Source of the DNA: Pontibacter roseus DSM 17521
Lineage (GTDB): Bacteria > Bacteroidota > Bacteroidia > Cytophagales > Hymenobacteraceae
Reading direction: 5' to 3'
Assembly (NCBI RefSeq): GCF_000373265.1
Contig: NZ_KB890761.1
Location: 124,001-188,000 of the forward strand
Length of the DNA: 64,000 nt
The position numbers and the translations under genes were made by a program. Shown here in pieces: positions 1 to 7,979 of this stretch; the first letter of the stretch is position 1; each line of letters starts with the position of its first letter. The notes beneath the pieces were generated by a model. The model searched no databases and was not told the origin of the DNA. It saw only the letters and a program-made list of their open reading frames with translations.

Positions 1-54
1 GACCTTACCTACAAGCGCGACGGCGACAACGTACAAATCGACTCAAAACAGTAG
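1..54 (+). CDS. 3' end of an unidentified CDS
   Basis: The first 54 bases read without a stop as 17 residues (beginning DLTYKRDGD, ending DSKQ) and close with TAG at 52-54. A strong rho-independent terminator follows 25 bases later, which supports this being the real end of a gene that begins outside the window. The fragment is hydrophilic and too short to assign to a family. Confidence 0.7.
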   Translation, partial: DLTYKRDGDNVQIDSKQ

Positions 55-78
55 CCCGACCAGCACTTTGCTCCCGAA

Positions 79-110
79 GCCCTCACCTGAAACAGGTGAG
101 GGCTTTTTTT
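79..110 (+). terminator. Rho-independent terminator
   Basis: An 11-bp perfect stem (79-89 with 93-103, loop AAA) is followed at once by seven T residues. It ends the partial gene at the left edge. Confidence 0.9.
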
Positions 111-112
111 AC

Positions 113-120
113 TATATTTG
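113..120 (+). promoter_or_regulatory. Possible -7 promoter element (TATATTTG)
   Basis: TATATTTG matches the Bacteroidetes -7 consensus TAnnTTTG and lies between the terminator at 79-110 and the metalloprotease start at 238. No TTTG is present at the usual -33 distance because the terminator occupies that position, so this is a weak call. Confidence 0.3.
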
Positions 121-237
121 GGTTTAAACTTAACACACCCCTGCTTGTTCTTTTGCGTAAGAAGACGATACACCAATTTTGACCAATATTTCCATACAAC
201 ACGCTACCAGAAAAACAGTCACCTCGCACCATACTAT

Positions 238-2370
238 ATGACCACTTCATACCTCACGCCTATCAGCTCCGGGTCTCTGCGATTTGCGGCTATTCTTTTG
301 TTACTGCTTTCGGTGCTTTCAACCCAGGCTTTTGCCTCCGAAGGACTCCACATGGTCCCTATTTCCATTGAAGAGCGGACAAAGGCCGCGGACCTGGTAG
401 TGGAAGGAGAAGTAGTGGCACAGCGCTCCTTCTGGGACGCCCGCCGCGAGAACATTTATACAAGCAATACCATCCGGCTTTACAAGGTTTTCAAGGGCGA
501 AACCCGCGCCCAGCAGGTGGAGGTGATAACAGAAGGCGGTACCATTGGTCTTACCAGGCACACCGTCTCGTCTGCGCTGCAGCTATACCCAGGGCAGCAG
601 GGCTTGTTCTTCCTGACCAAGGGGGCACGCGCAGGTATAGCGGCCGGCGCAGCGGCTCAGGTCATGAGCGCCTATGGCAGCCGGCAGGGTTTTGTGAGAT
701 ACGACACCGAACAGGGCACAGCAGCGGACCCTTTCAACACCTACGGCACGGTGCAGGAGGTATACGGAGCGGTAACCAAGAGAACGGGCCGCAGCTACAG
801 CACCGTGGCGGAGAATGTGCGCCTGCGAAACGCCACCCTGAAACAGAGCCAGCAACAGCAGGTACAGGCCGCTGCTTTGGCTCCCGTCGTCACCACCTTT
901 TCGCCTGCCATCACCAGCGCCGGCACTAATGCTGTCCTGACCATCAACGGCACCGGCTTTGGCAACTCACGCGGCAATGGCTTTGTGGAGTTCCGCAACG
1001 CCGATGATGGCGGCAAAACCTTCGTCAAGCCATACCCTACTGATTACGTTTCCTGGTCAAATACTCAGATACGGGTGCGGGTGCCCTCCGCGACGCCTGA
1101 TGGAGGCACTGCCGGCACCGGCCAGGTGCGGGTGACAGCCGCTGACGGCACGTCCAGCCTCAGCCCTGGAACACTGACCATTGAGTTTGCCTACTCCAAC
1201 GTGGTGGCCGAAGGCGGAGACAGCGCCATGCAACCGGTCATGATAAACAACGACAGGAACGGTGGCTATACCATACAGCTCGCCCCCAGCATACAAGGCA
1301 GGGCGGCTGCCCAGGAGGGCTTCCGGCGCGCCATGAACAGCTGGGTGTGTACTACCAACGTGAACTGGAAAATAGGCGCCCCCACCACCTCTGAGACGAC
1401 CGTGGACGATGGCAGGAGCGTGATTCGGTTCGCATCAGGCTCTGACGTAGGCAGCGGCGTGCTTGCCCGTACCATCAGCCGCTACAACGGCAGAATCTGC
1501 GAAGGCGATACACTCTTCTGGCTGACCGAGTTCGACATGGAAATCAACAGCGGCATCAACTGGCAGTACGGTCCCGGCGGGCCTGGCCCGAACCAATTCG
1601 ACTACGAGACGGTGGTGCTGCACGAGTTAGGCCACGCACACCAGCTGGGTCACGTCATCCTGCCCAATGCCATCATGCACTACGCCATCGAGTCGCGCAG
1701 AATCATCCGCGATTTGGGTCCGGCTGATATCCGGGGAGCTAACCTGGTGATGGCCCGCAGCACGGTCGCCAACATCTGCGAGCGGCCACCCATGACCCCT
1801 AACCTGTCAGGCGACTGCAACCTGGCCGAGGAAGTCTATACCTTCGACGCCACGTTCAACTCCTCCAACACGGTCAATGTGGTTTGGACCACCAACACAG
1901 AAACAGGCATCGATTTTTACGAGGTGCAGCGCAGCCCGGATGGTCAAAATTGGGAGGACATAGGCGAGGTGGATGCCAAAGGTCCCGGCAACTATACCTT
2001 CAATGATACCAGTCCGCTGCCCCGCAGGAGCTATTACCGCCTGCGCGTGCACTATGCCAATGGCTCTGATGCTTTCTCGGCACGGGTACAAGTGCTCAAC
2101 CCGGAGAACCTGCGCAACTTGCTGGTATACCCCAACCCGGTAGACCCAGCGCGTGAGATTCTGCAGGTGGAGTACCTGGTGCGGAGCAACACGAAATTGA
2201 GCCTGCAACTGTACGACGCCCATGGCAAGCTGGTGCGGGAGACAGAAGCTACTTTGACCGACGCCACCGACCTGGTTGAAATCAATGTCTCGAATCTGGC
2301 GGCGGGTGTATACCTGCTGCGCTGGAGCGAGGGCACCAGCAGCGGTGTGGTGCGGGTGCTCAAGCTGTAG
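238..2370 (+). CDS. Secreted metzincin-type zinc protease with IPT/TIG domain and type IX sorting tail
   Basis: 710 residues. I place the start at the ATG at 238 because a typical signal peptide (hydrophobic run FAAILLLLLSVLSTQAFA) follows at once; the frame stays open upstream to 118 but that stretch is not signal-like. An IPT/TIG immunoglobulin-like domain lies near residues 215-320. The catalytic motif HELGHAHQLGH is at residues 462-472 and fits HExxHxxGxxH, with a likely Met-turn (NAIMHY) soon after, as in matrixin-type metzincins. A fibronectin-like segment follows, and the last ~75 residues (from VYPNPVDP to VVRVLKL) fit a type A type IX secretion sorting domain. Inference: an endopeptidase exported through the Sec and type IX systems to the cell surface or medium. 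Substrate unknown. It stands alone and ends at a terminator shared with the convergent Hsp20 gene. Confidence 0.85.
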   Translation: MTTSYLTPISSGSLRFAAILLLLLSVLSTQAFASEGLHMVPISIEERTKAADLVVEGEVVAQRSFWDARRENIYTSNTIRLYKVFKGETRAQQVEVITEGGTIGLTRHTVSSALQLYPGQQGLFFLTKGARAGIAAGAAAQVMSAYGSRQGFVRYDTEQGTAADPFNTYGTVQEVYGAVTKRTGRSYSTVAENVRLRNATLKQSQQQQVQAAALAPVVTTFSPAITSAGTNAVLTINGTGFGNSRGNGFVEFRNADDGGKTFVKPYPTDYVSWSNTQIRVRVPSATPDGGTAGTGQVRVTAADGTSSLSPGTLTIEFAYSNVVAEGGDSAMQPVMINNDRNGGYTIQLAPSIQGRAAAQEGFRRAMNSWVCTTNVNWKIGAPTTSETTVDDGRSVIRFASGSDVGSGVLARTISRYNGRICEGDTLFWLTEFDMEINSGINWQYGPGGPGPNQFDYETVVLHELGHAHQLGHVILPNAIMHYAIESRRIIRDLGPADIRGANLVMARSTVANICERPPMTPNLSGDCNLAEEVYTFDATFNSSNTVNVVWTTNTETGIDFYEVQRSPDGQNWEDIGEVDAKGPGNYTFNDTSPLPRRSYYRLRVHYANGSDAFSARVQVLNPENLRNLLVYPNPVDPAREILQVEYLVRSNTKLSLQLYDAHGKLVRETEATLTDATDLVEINVSNLAAGVYLLRWSEGTSSGVVRVLKL

Positions 2371-2380
2371 CTTAACAAAC

Positions 2381-2417
2381 CAGAAGGGCGAGCAGGATAT
2401 ACCTGCTCGCCCTTCTG
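2381..2417. terminator. Bidirectional terminator hairpin
   Basis: A 16-bp perfect stem (2381-2396 with 2402-2417, loop ATATA) lies between the convergent protease and Hsp20 genes. It has no T-run on the plus side, but the leftward side reads into a T-rich stretch. The loop junction carries a TATACC motif. Confidence 0.75.
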
Positions 2418-2437
2418 ATGTTAGCACCGCGCCATGC

Positions 2438-2908
2438 TTATTCTATGTTAATCCGCTTGCGGTTGTCTGTCTGGGTGTCTTCCTTCTTCGGAACGGTTAT
2501 TTTCAGCACTCCCTCCTCGTAGCGTGCTTTTATGTCATCTGCATTCACAGCATCCGGCAGGCGGAACGAACGGCTGAAAGAGCTGTAATTATACTCTCGC
2601 CGGGTATAGTTTTCCTCCTCCTGCGTTGTGTTCTCCTCTTTCTGGCTACTGATGGTCAGCATGCCCTCTGCTATATCAATGTTGAAATCATCCTTGGCCA
2701 TACCTGGGGCGGCCAGTTCAATCGTAAAGTCCCGCTCGTTCTCGCGTATGTTGGTGGCCGGCATGTTCCGCATGAGCTGGCGCCCTATCTGGGCAGGCAT
2801 CCGGAACAGGTCATTTTCGAAAAAGCGGTCAACATCGCTAAAGAAATCGGTAAAGAAAGACTTGGGAGCAAGGCTTTCGCCTCCACGCTCTCTCCTCATT
2901 GGCTTCAT
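2438..2908 (-). CDS. Hsp20/alpha-crystallin family small heat-shock protein
   Basis: 156 residues from the ATG at 2908. This start is chosen over an upstream in-frame ATG because a perfect Shine-Dalgarno sequence sits 6 bases before it. The N-terminus has phenylalanine-rich SFFTDFFSDVDRFF. The alpha-crystallin domain covers roughly residues 45-145, with ELAAPGMAKDDFNIDI near the front and GVLKITVPKK near the end. Members form oligomers that hold unfolding proteins in a refoldable state without ATP. The gene is monocistronic and convergent with the protease gene. Length is normal for the family. No heat-shock operator (such as CIRCE) was seen upstream. Confidence 0.95.
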   Translation of the reverse strand: MKPMRRERGGESLAPKSFFTDFFSDVDRFFENDLFRMPAQIGRQLMRNMPATNIRENERDFTIELAAPGMAKDDFNIDIAEGMLTISSQKEENTTQEEENYTRREYNYSSFSRSFRLPDAVNADDIKARYEEGVLKITVPKKEDTQTDNRKRINIE

Positions 2909-2914
2909 AGTATT

Positions 2915-2923
2915 ACCTCCTTT
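2915..2923 (-). promoter_or_regulatory. Strong Shine-Dalgarno site of hsp20
   Basis: On the minus strand AAAGGAGGT lies 6 bases before the ATG at 2908. It fixes the start codon. Bacteroidetes genes mostly lack such sites, and I saw none as strong before the other genes here. Confidence 0.8.
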
Positions 2924-3173
2924 CATTTGGTTTAACAAAAATGCACTATCCTCGGCGTGCTTTCGGACACCGCCTTCCTATTTTTCTACGACTTGATTTA
3001 GTTATAGTTTAACCTTATATTTAAAAACAAAAAGACAAGCAAAGGCAGCAGGATGCCCTCACTCGTCTTTTGTTCAACAACCGTTTGTTTTCAATCAGCC
3101 TTCACATGCGCCCCGTCATCAGGCGGGACAGATGCTGGCTGAGATGTAGTTTTTACAGGTGGCAATTCGTTTT

Positions 3174-3258
3174 CATAGCTTGGAAAGCGAAAGAATGTTT
3201 ACATAGCTTGGAAAGAGGTGCGGTATCAGTGTAACAAAGATTACCAAGTATAGCTTGG
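3174..3258 (+). repeat. Direct repeats of CATAGCTTGGAAAG in an intergenic region
   Basis: CATAGCTTGGAAAG occurs at 3174-3187 and again at 3202-3215, exactly 28 bases apart. A third partial copy, TAGCTTGG, is at 3251-3258, where it forms a small palindrome with CCAAG at 3244-3248. The set ends 13 bases before a well-formed promoter (3272-3300), so these could be operator copies. The remaining intergenic sequence from 2939 to 3526 shows no clear gene. Confidence 0.5.
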
Positions 3259-3271
3259 CTTTCAAGGATAG

Positions 3272-3300
3272 TTTGCATAAAAAAGTAACTTGTAAATTTG
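3272..3300 (+). promoter_or_regulatory. Bacteroidetes-type promoter (TTTG-N17-TAAATTTG)
   Basis: TTTG at 3272-3275 and TAAATTTG at 3293-3300 are separated by 17 bases, a good match to the -33/-7 consensus of the Bacteroidetes housekeeping sigma factor. No convincing protein gene starts directly after it. A GTG-initiated 49-codon frame begins at 3301, and the DUF3667 gene starts 226 bases downstream. The transcript could be a long leader of that gene or a small RNA. Confidence 0.6.
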
Positions 3301-3485
3301 GTGCAAAACCTCACACAGGACCGTATTAAACTTGCCCTAGGCGACTTAACAAGCATAACACCTCTCGCCATACCTAAAAAAAGTAACAACACCATACCTT
3401 ATCGCGTGGCAATTAGGAAAGAATGCCTCAGCAGGCATCGGGCATCTTAGCAGGCGAATTGATAGCAAAATAATAGCAGGTATTC

Positions 3486-3493
3486 TATATTTG
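3486..3493 (+). promoter_or_regulatory. Possible -7 element for the DUF3667 gene (TATATTTG)
   Basis: TATATTTG fits TAnnTTTG and lies 33 bases before the ATG at 3527. The nearest upstream TTG (3459-3461) is 24 bases away, slightly long for a -33 element. Moderate support only. Confidence 0.4.
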
Positions 3494-3526
3494 AGAGCGA
3501 AAGGCGCTGCCCCTTTCCTAATCCAT

Positions 3527-4432
3527 ATGGCTAAGAACAGAAGGAAATTCACCCAATGCCCCAATTGCGGCTATACCTTCGAAGAGGTTAACAACTACTG
3601 CCCCAACTGCGGCCAGGAAAACCATGACCTGAACGTGCCTGTGAAGCACCTGGCGGAGGAGTTTCTGGAAAGCACGCTGCACTACGACACCAAGTTCTGG
3701 AAAACGCTCAAGTACCTGCTGTTCTGCCCGGGCCTGCTGACGGAGAAGTTCAACCTGGGCAAGCGTGCATCCTATGTTCCGCCTTTCCGCCTGTATGTGT
3801 TTGTCAGCATCGTCTTCTTCACGGTTCTGGCGCTTCTCGCAGGCAACAGTCTGAAAATCTCCCCAAAACAAGACGTTCAGGCAGAAGTTGCAAAAACAGA
3901 CCCAAAGGCCGCGGCCGCACTGCACGAAGCCGACTCACTGAGGACTGCCACCCTCAACCGCCTGGGTCAGAGCATAAGCCCGCAGAACTCCCAAGGCGAA
4001 TTTGGCCAGGAGCTTTCGGCGAAGTTCCAACGCTTCACACAAAACGAAGAGCAAGCCCGGCAAAAGCTGTTCAAGAACATTTCCTTCATGATGTTCATCC
4101 TGATGCCTTTCTTCGGCTTCATTCTATACCTGTTCTACCGCAGGCAGGGACGCAACTACGTCGAGCACCTCATGTTCTCTGTCCATTTCCATACCTTCTT
4201 TTTTCTGCTGACCATAGCAGGACTGGCCGTAGATTTCTTCTTCGAAGGGTTTGACATGCCGCTATGGGTCTTTTTGATATCCATCGTCTATCTGTTTCTT
4301 GCCCTGCGCCGCGTCTACAAAGAATCGTACCTGTCTACATTCATCAAGCTCATCCCACTCGGCATCACATACCTTTTCACGCTGACAATCTTCTTTCTGA
4401 GTACTGTCGCCGTGAGCGTGTGGCTGAGCTGA
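3527..4432 (+). CDS. DUF3667 zinc-ribbon membrane protein
   Basis: 301 residues from the ATG at 3527, chosen because the zinc ribbon then starts near the N-terminus. The first 30 residues carry two CPNCG knuckles (QCPNCGYTF and YCPNCGQEN). A conserved block (HLAEEFLESTLHYDTKFWKTL to ASYVPPFRLYVFVS) is typical of DUF3667, and hydrophobic membrane segments follow: one around residues 85-105 and three or four in the C-terminal third. A polar linker of about 80 residues separates them. The family's function is unknown. The zinc ribbon is expected on the cytoplasmic side. The gene lies 27 bases before dgt on the same strand and may be cotranscribed with it, though no functional link is known. Confidence 0.8.
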   Translation: MAKNRRKFTQCPNCGYTFEEVNNYCPNCGQENHDLNVPVKHLAEEFLESTLHYDTKFWKTLKYLLFCPGLLTEKFNLGKRASYVPPFRLYVFVSIVFFTVLALLAGNSLKISPKQDVQAEVAKTDPKAAAALHEADSLRTATLNRLGQSISPQNSQGEFGQELSAKFQRFTQNEEQARQKLFKNISFMMFILMPFFGFILYLFYRRQGRNYVEHLMFSVHFHTFFFLLTIAGLAVDFFFEGFDMPLWVFLISIVYLFLALRRVYKESYLSTFIKLIPLGITYLFTLTIFFLSTVAVSVWLS

Positions 4433-4459
4433 TTCCAATTTCATAAACAACCTATACCT

Positions 4460-5827
4460 ATGCCAACCACTACCTGGGACAAACTTATCTCGAAGAAGCG
4501 CTTCGAAACGACGGACACGAAATACATCACCGACGAATCGGTGCGGGGCGAATTCCAGCGCGACTACGACCGCATCGTGTTCTCCTCTGCGTTCCGGCGC
4601 CTGCAGAACAAGACCCAGGTAATGCCCATGCCCGAGAGCGACTTCGTGCACACCCGCCTCACCCACAGCCTGGAGACCTCAGTGGTAGGCCGCTCCCTGG
4701 GCCGCATTGTGGGCAAGAGCATACTGGAGCGCCACCCCGAACTCATGGGTGAGAAAAACATACAGGAGGCGGATTTCGGCGATGTTGTGGCGGCCGCCTG
4801 CCTGGCGCACGACATCGGCAATCCCCCCTTCGGCCATTCCGGCGAGGACGCCATCTCCGCCTATTTTCTGAGCGAGGAGGCGCAGCCTTTCCTTACCAAC
4901 CTGACGGAGACGCAAAAGGCAGATTTGCAGAAGTTTGAAGGTAACGCGGCCGGCTTCCGGGTGCTCACCTATACCTATCCGGCGCACTGCAACCTGCCCG
5001 GCGGACTTAGCCTCACCTATACCACGCTGGCCACTTTCACGAAATACCCCAAGGAGTCGCTGCCCGTCATCCCAAACACCAAAAGCACGAGCGAGAAGAA
5101 GTATGGCTTTTTTCAGACGGAGAAGGCTTGGTTCAACACCATTGCGCAGGAACTGGGGCTGCTGAAGAAAGGAGAGACAGGAGAGGTATTCTACCACCGC
5201 CATCCGCTGGCGTTCCTGGTAGAGGCCGCCGACGACATCTGCTACCGCATCATCGACTTTGAAGACGGCCTCCGGCTGGGACTCGTGCCGCAGGAACAGG
5301 GCCTGCGCCTGCTGCGCCAAATCCTCAACGACGCCCCCGACCGTGTGTCTAGCCTCACCTTCTATGACTGGAAAGAGGAAATAGGCTACCTGCGGGCGCG
5401 CATCATCGGCAAGCTCATCCACGAGACGACGCAGATATTCCTGCAGCATGAGCCTGAGATGCTGGCCGGCACCTATGACAAGCCCCTGGTGAACGAGCTT
5501 TCCTGCAAGCCCGTACTCGATGAAATCAAGGACCTGTCTATCTCGCTCATTTACCGCAACAGGCCGGTGCTGGAGATAGAGGCGGCTGGTTTCGAAGTGC
5601 TGGGAGGCCTGCTGGACGCCTGCATGAAAGCCGCTTTCAGGAAAGAGTCAAAGCACCACCGCAAACTCGCCGACCTGATACCGCCGCAGTACCTGCAGCT
5701 CCCGGAGGGCGCTTCAGACTACGAGCGCATCATCCACATCACCGACTACGTCACCAGTCTCACCGACCAGGCCGCATTGGGGCTATACCGGAAAATAAAA
5801 GGAATTGAATTGCCGCGGATGTACTAA
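4460..5827 (+). CDS. dgt: Deoxyguanosinetriphosphate triphosphohydrolase (dGTPase), HD superfamily
   Basis: 455 residues. The enzyme hydrolyses dGTP (or other dNTPs) to the nucleoside and triphosphate and so controls dNTP pools in the cytoplasm. The HD-domain metal ligands are visible: H69 in THSLET, the H117-D118 pair in LAHDIGNPPFGHSGEDA, and a later D in VEAADDICYRIIDFEDG. The opening (WDKLISKKRF, then DYDRIVFSSAFRRLQNKTQV) is characteristic of the dgt family, and length is normal. The ATG at 4460 is preceded by a CTATACC heptamer that nearly touches the start codon, an arrangement repeated before the LytTR gene at 32992. Ends at a bidirectional terminator. Confidence 0.95.
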   Translation: MPTTTWDKLISKKRFETTDTKYITDESVRGEFQRDYDRIVFSSAFRRLQNKTQVMPMPESDFVHTRLTHSLETSVVGRSLGRIVGKSILERHPELMGEKNIQEADFGDVVAAACLAHDIGNPPFGHSGEDAISAYFLSEEAQPFLTNLTETQKADLQKFEGNAAGFRVLTYTYPAHCNLPGGLSLTYTTLATFTKYPKESLPVIPNTKSTSEKKYGFFQTEKAWFNTIAQELGLLKKGETGEVFYHRHPLAFLVEAADDICYRIIDFEDGLRLGLVPQEQGLRLLRQILNDAPDRVSSLTFYDWKEEIGYLRARIIGKLIHETTQIFLQHEPEMLAGTYDKPLVNELSCKPVLDEIKDLSISLIYRNRPVLEIEAAGFEVLGGLLDACMKAAFRKESKHHRKLADLIPPQYLQLPEGASDYERIIHITDYVTSLTDQAALGLYRKIKGIELPRMY

Positions 5828-5866
5828 CCCACGCTGTAAGCCGGCTCAGGTATAGCAGTACAGAAG

Positions 5867-5904
5867 AAGAGGGGGCGCAGCTAAAAATAGCTGCGCCCCC
5901 TCTT
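5867..5904. terminator. Bidirectional terminator hairpin
   Basis: A 16-bp perfect GC-rich stem (5867-5882 with 5889-5904, loop AAAAAT) lies between convergent dgt and the DUF72 gene. Short T-containing tails occur on both sides. Confidence 0.85.
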
Positions 5905-5961
5905 TGATTTGAAATATTTGGCACGACCCGCGTCGGTACATTAACTTCAAGTTAATGGTCA

Positions 5962-6876
5962 TCAAAACAGACTCCCCTGCACCGCCTGCACATACTTCTT
6001 AGGGAGTTTCAAATCCAGGCCGCCTAGCTTGTTGAGCTTCTCCATCAGGTAGGTGGCTAATTGTGGCGAGGTGGTGTTATCCGGTTCGTGCACGAAAAAG
6101 TAGAGCTGCTGCAGTCCCGCGTCGAGCCATACCTTGATTCTGTTCACCCAGTCGTCAATGCGGGTATAGTCGGTGGGATGCAGGCCGTTGCCAACAAACC
6201 GTACCATGGCGGTGGGCGTGGTCAGTCGCATGTGCAGCACGTCGCGGCGGCCTGCAACATCCGTGAGCACAGTGCCCACCCGGTACTTCTCCAGCACCTC
6301 AAACAGCTCCAGCGAGGCCACGTTATCCACATACCAATCCGGGTGGCGCAGCTCCACAGCCAGCGGCACACTCTCAGGTATGTACTGCACGAATTTCTCC
6401 AAATCTTTTAGCTGATTCGGGCCGAAATAGGGCGGCAGTTGCAGGAAAGAGCATCCCAGCTTATCCTCCAGTCCGGCAATGGCCTCGCAGAAGGTGGCTG
6501 TCATGTCGAGCGAACTCACAAGTGGACCTTCGTGGCTGATGAGCTGGGGAAACTTGGGGCAGAAGGCAAATCCATGCGGCACTGCCTGCCGCCAACGCTC
6601 TATAGTGTCCGGGCCCGGTATGTGGTAATGCGTGCTGTTTAACTCGATGGTGTTGAACTGCTTGCCATACCACAGCAACGACTCCTTCTCTTTCATACCT
6701 GTCGGATAGTACTCTCCCACCCAGGCCTTGTTCACCCACACCGGCAATCCAACGTATACCCTCGGCCGCTCTCCTGCTCCGGATTTATGCCTGACTAGAA
6801 GGGGCAGCGTGTCCGGGTGGTCGGGCGGCAGAGAGAAGTCAACCTGGCTTATATCCGAAAGCTTTCCAAAATCCAT
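5962..6876 (-). CDS. DUF72 (YecE-like) family protein
   Basis: 304 residues. The hallmarks of DUF72 are present: the LLWYGKQFNTIELNSTHYHIPGPDTIERW block, GFAFCPKFPQLISH, an LPPYFG segment, and VAVELRHPDWY-like VPLAVELRHPDWY. These proteins are predicted TIM-barrel-like soluble proteins of unknown biochemical role. Length is normal. The N-terminal ~40 residues are extra relative to short family members. The gene is convergent with dgt and stands alone. Confidence 0.85.
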   Translation of the reverse strand: MDFGKLSDISQVDFSLPPDHPDTLPLLVRHKSGAGERPRVYVGLPVWVNKAWVGEYYPTGMKEKESLLWYGKQFNTIELNSTHYHIPGPDTIERWRQAVPHGFAFCPKFPQLISHEGPLVSSLDMTATFCEAIAGLEDKLGCSFLQLPPYFGPNQLKDLEKFVQYIPESVPLAVELRHPDWYVDNVASLELFEVLEKYRVGTVLTDVAGRRDVLHMRLTTPTAMVRFVGNGLHPTDYTRIDDWVNRIKVWLDAGLQQLYFFVHEPDNTTSPQLATYLMEKLNKLGGLDLKLPKKYVQAVQGSLF

Positions 6877-7196
6877 GGCACTATGTTTTTATAGAATATA
6901 CGCTAACGAAGAAGATTCGGCCTCAACAAAATATCCTGCCAAAAGTTCCCGTTATGGCTTCAGTGATTGACTTCATAAACAAAAATATTTCAAAGTCAAC
7001 TAAAATAGCTCAATCGCTATAAATATATATGAAAATATGCCCATACGAATCAATAAAGACGTTTTTATCATTACATGACTTATAGCGATTTTGTGAGGCG
7101 GCGTGTATCCCCCTACATCCATTTGCGTGGCAGCGCGTATAAGCCCTCATTTGAAAACTTTTCCGTATCTTTGCGGATTCACCAACCAAAAACTAT
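6877..7196. other. AT-rich intergenic region with an 11-bp inverted repeat
   Basis: No gene is visible in these 320 bases between the divergent DUF72 and rlpA genes. AATCGCTATAA at 7012-7022 and its exact complement TTATAGCGATT at 7080-7090 form an inverted repeat with a 57-base AT-rich spacer. The rlpA -7 element lies further right. Confidence 0.5.
7166..7173 (+). promoter_or_regulatory. -7 promoter element of rlpA (TATCTTTG)
   Basis: TATCTTTG matches TAnnTTTG and lies 23 bases before the rlpA ATG. A TTTG at 7150-7153 is only 12 bases upstream, shorter than usual for a -33 element, so only the -7 half is well supported. Confidence 0.55.
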
Positions 7197-7853
7197 ATGA
7201 AGAACGATAGAAAGTGCATTCTCCTAACCGTAATCATTTTTCTATTTATCGGAGTTAGTCATCCAACTTTCGCACAAGGCAACGATAAGACACAGGTCGG
7301 TTCCGCCTCTTGGTATGGCAGTAAGTACCACGGCAGAAAGACCAGCAGCGGCGAGCGCTACAACAAGAACGACATGACCGCCGCCCACAAAACCCTTCCA
7401 TTCGGCACCAAGGTAAAGGTCACCAATCCCGCTAACGACGAGTCCGTCATCCTCCGCATCAACGACCGTGGCCCTTTTGTGGGCAACCGCATTATTGATG
7501 TATCGGAGGCCGCCGCCCGCAAACTCGACATACATGAGGAAGGCGTGGCCCGGGTAAAGGTAGAGGTTATAGAAGAGCCAGGCAAAGCCGCGACAGCCTC
7601 CACCGGTGGCGCCAAGGCAGCAAGCTATACCATTGAAACCGGCGCCTATACTGACCACCAGCGCGCCTACGCACTCAGCCAGAAACTGAAAGCCTTCGAC
7701 AAGCACCTCCCGCTGGAGATTGTGGAAGAGCGTGTCAGAGGAAGGAAAGTGGTGCGCGTCAAAGCCGGCAAGTTCCAGGACAAGCGCGAGGCGGAAGCCT
7801 TCAATGAGCTGCTGGCAGAGGATGGCCTGGCAGGCAAGGTAAGCGAAGCCTAA
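7197..7853 (+). CDS. rlpA: RlpA family septal lytic transglycosylase with SPOR domain
   Basis: 218 residues. The protein begins with a signal peptide (LLTVIIFLFIGVSHPTFA). The RlpA double-psi beta-barrel follows at about residues 35-120 (GSASWYGSKYHGRKTSSGE, then AAHKTLPFGT and RINDRGPF); the H and D of the last two motifs correspond to the catalytic residues of RlpA. A SPOR domain at about 140-215 binds denuded septal peptidoglycan. RlpA cleaves denuded glycan strands during cell separation. No cysteine follows the signal peptide in lipobox form, so the protein is probably periplasmic rather than lipidated. It stands alone and ends in a long hairpin. Confidence 0.9.
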   Translation: MKNDRKCILLTVIIFLFIGVSHPTFAQGNDKTQVGSASWYGSKYHGRKTSSGERYNKNDMTAAHKTLPFGTKVKVTNPANDESVILRINDRGPFVGNRIIDVSEAAARKLDIHEEGVARVKVEVIEEPGKAATASTGGAKAASYTIETGAYTDHQRAYALSQKLKAFDKHLPLEIVEERVRGRKVVRVKAGKFQDKREAEAFNELLAEDGLAGKVSEA

Positions 7854-7870
7854 GGAGACTATACATTTAC

Positions 7871-7923
7871 GGATAAAGCAGAAGCGGGAGGCCCATGATA
7901 AGCCTCCCGCTTCTGCTTTATCC
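7871..7923. terminator. 22-bp stem bidirectional terminator
   Basis: A perfect 22-bp stem (7871-7892 with 7902-7923, nine-base loop) between convergent rlpA and the DUF4097 operon. The ends of the stem are AT-rich and so can serve as the U-tract in either direction. Confidence 0.85.
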
Positions 7924-7979
7924 GATTTCATGCGGCGCAGTGAGTGCTGGTTCACTGGTTTGGCCTTTGCCGAGGATTC

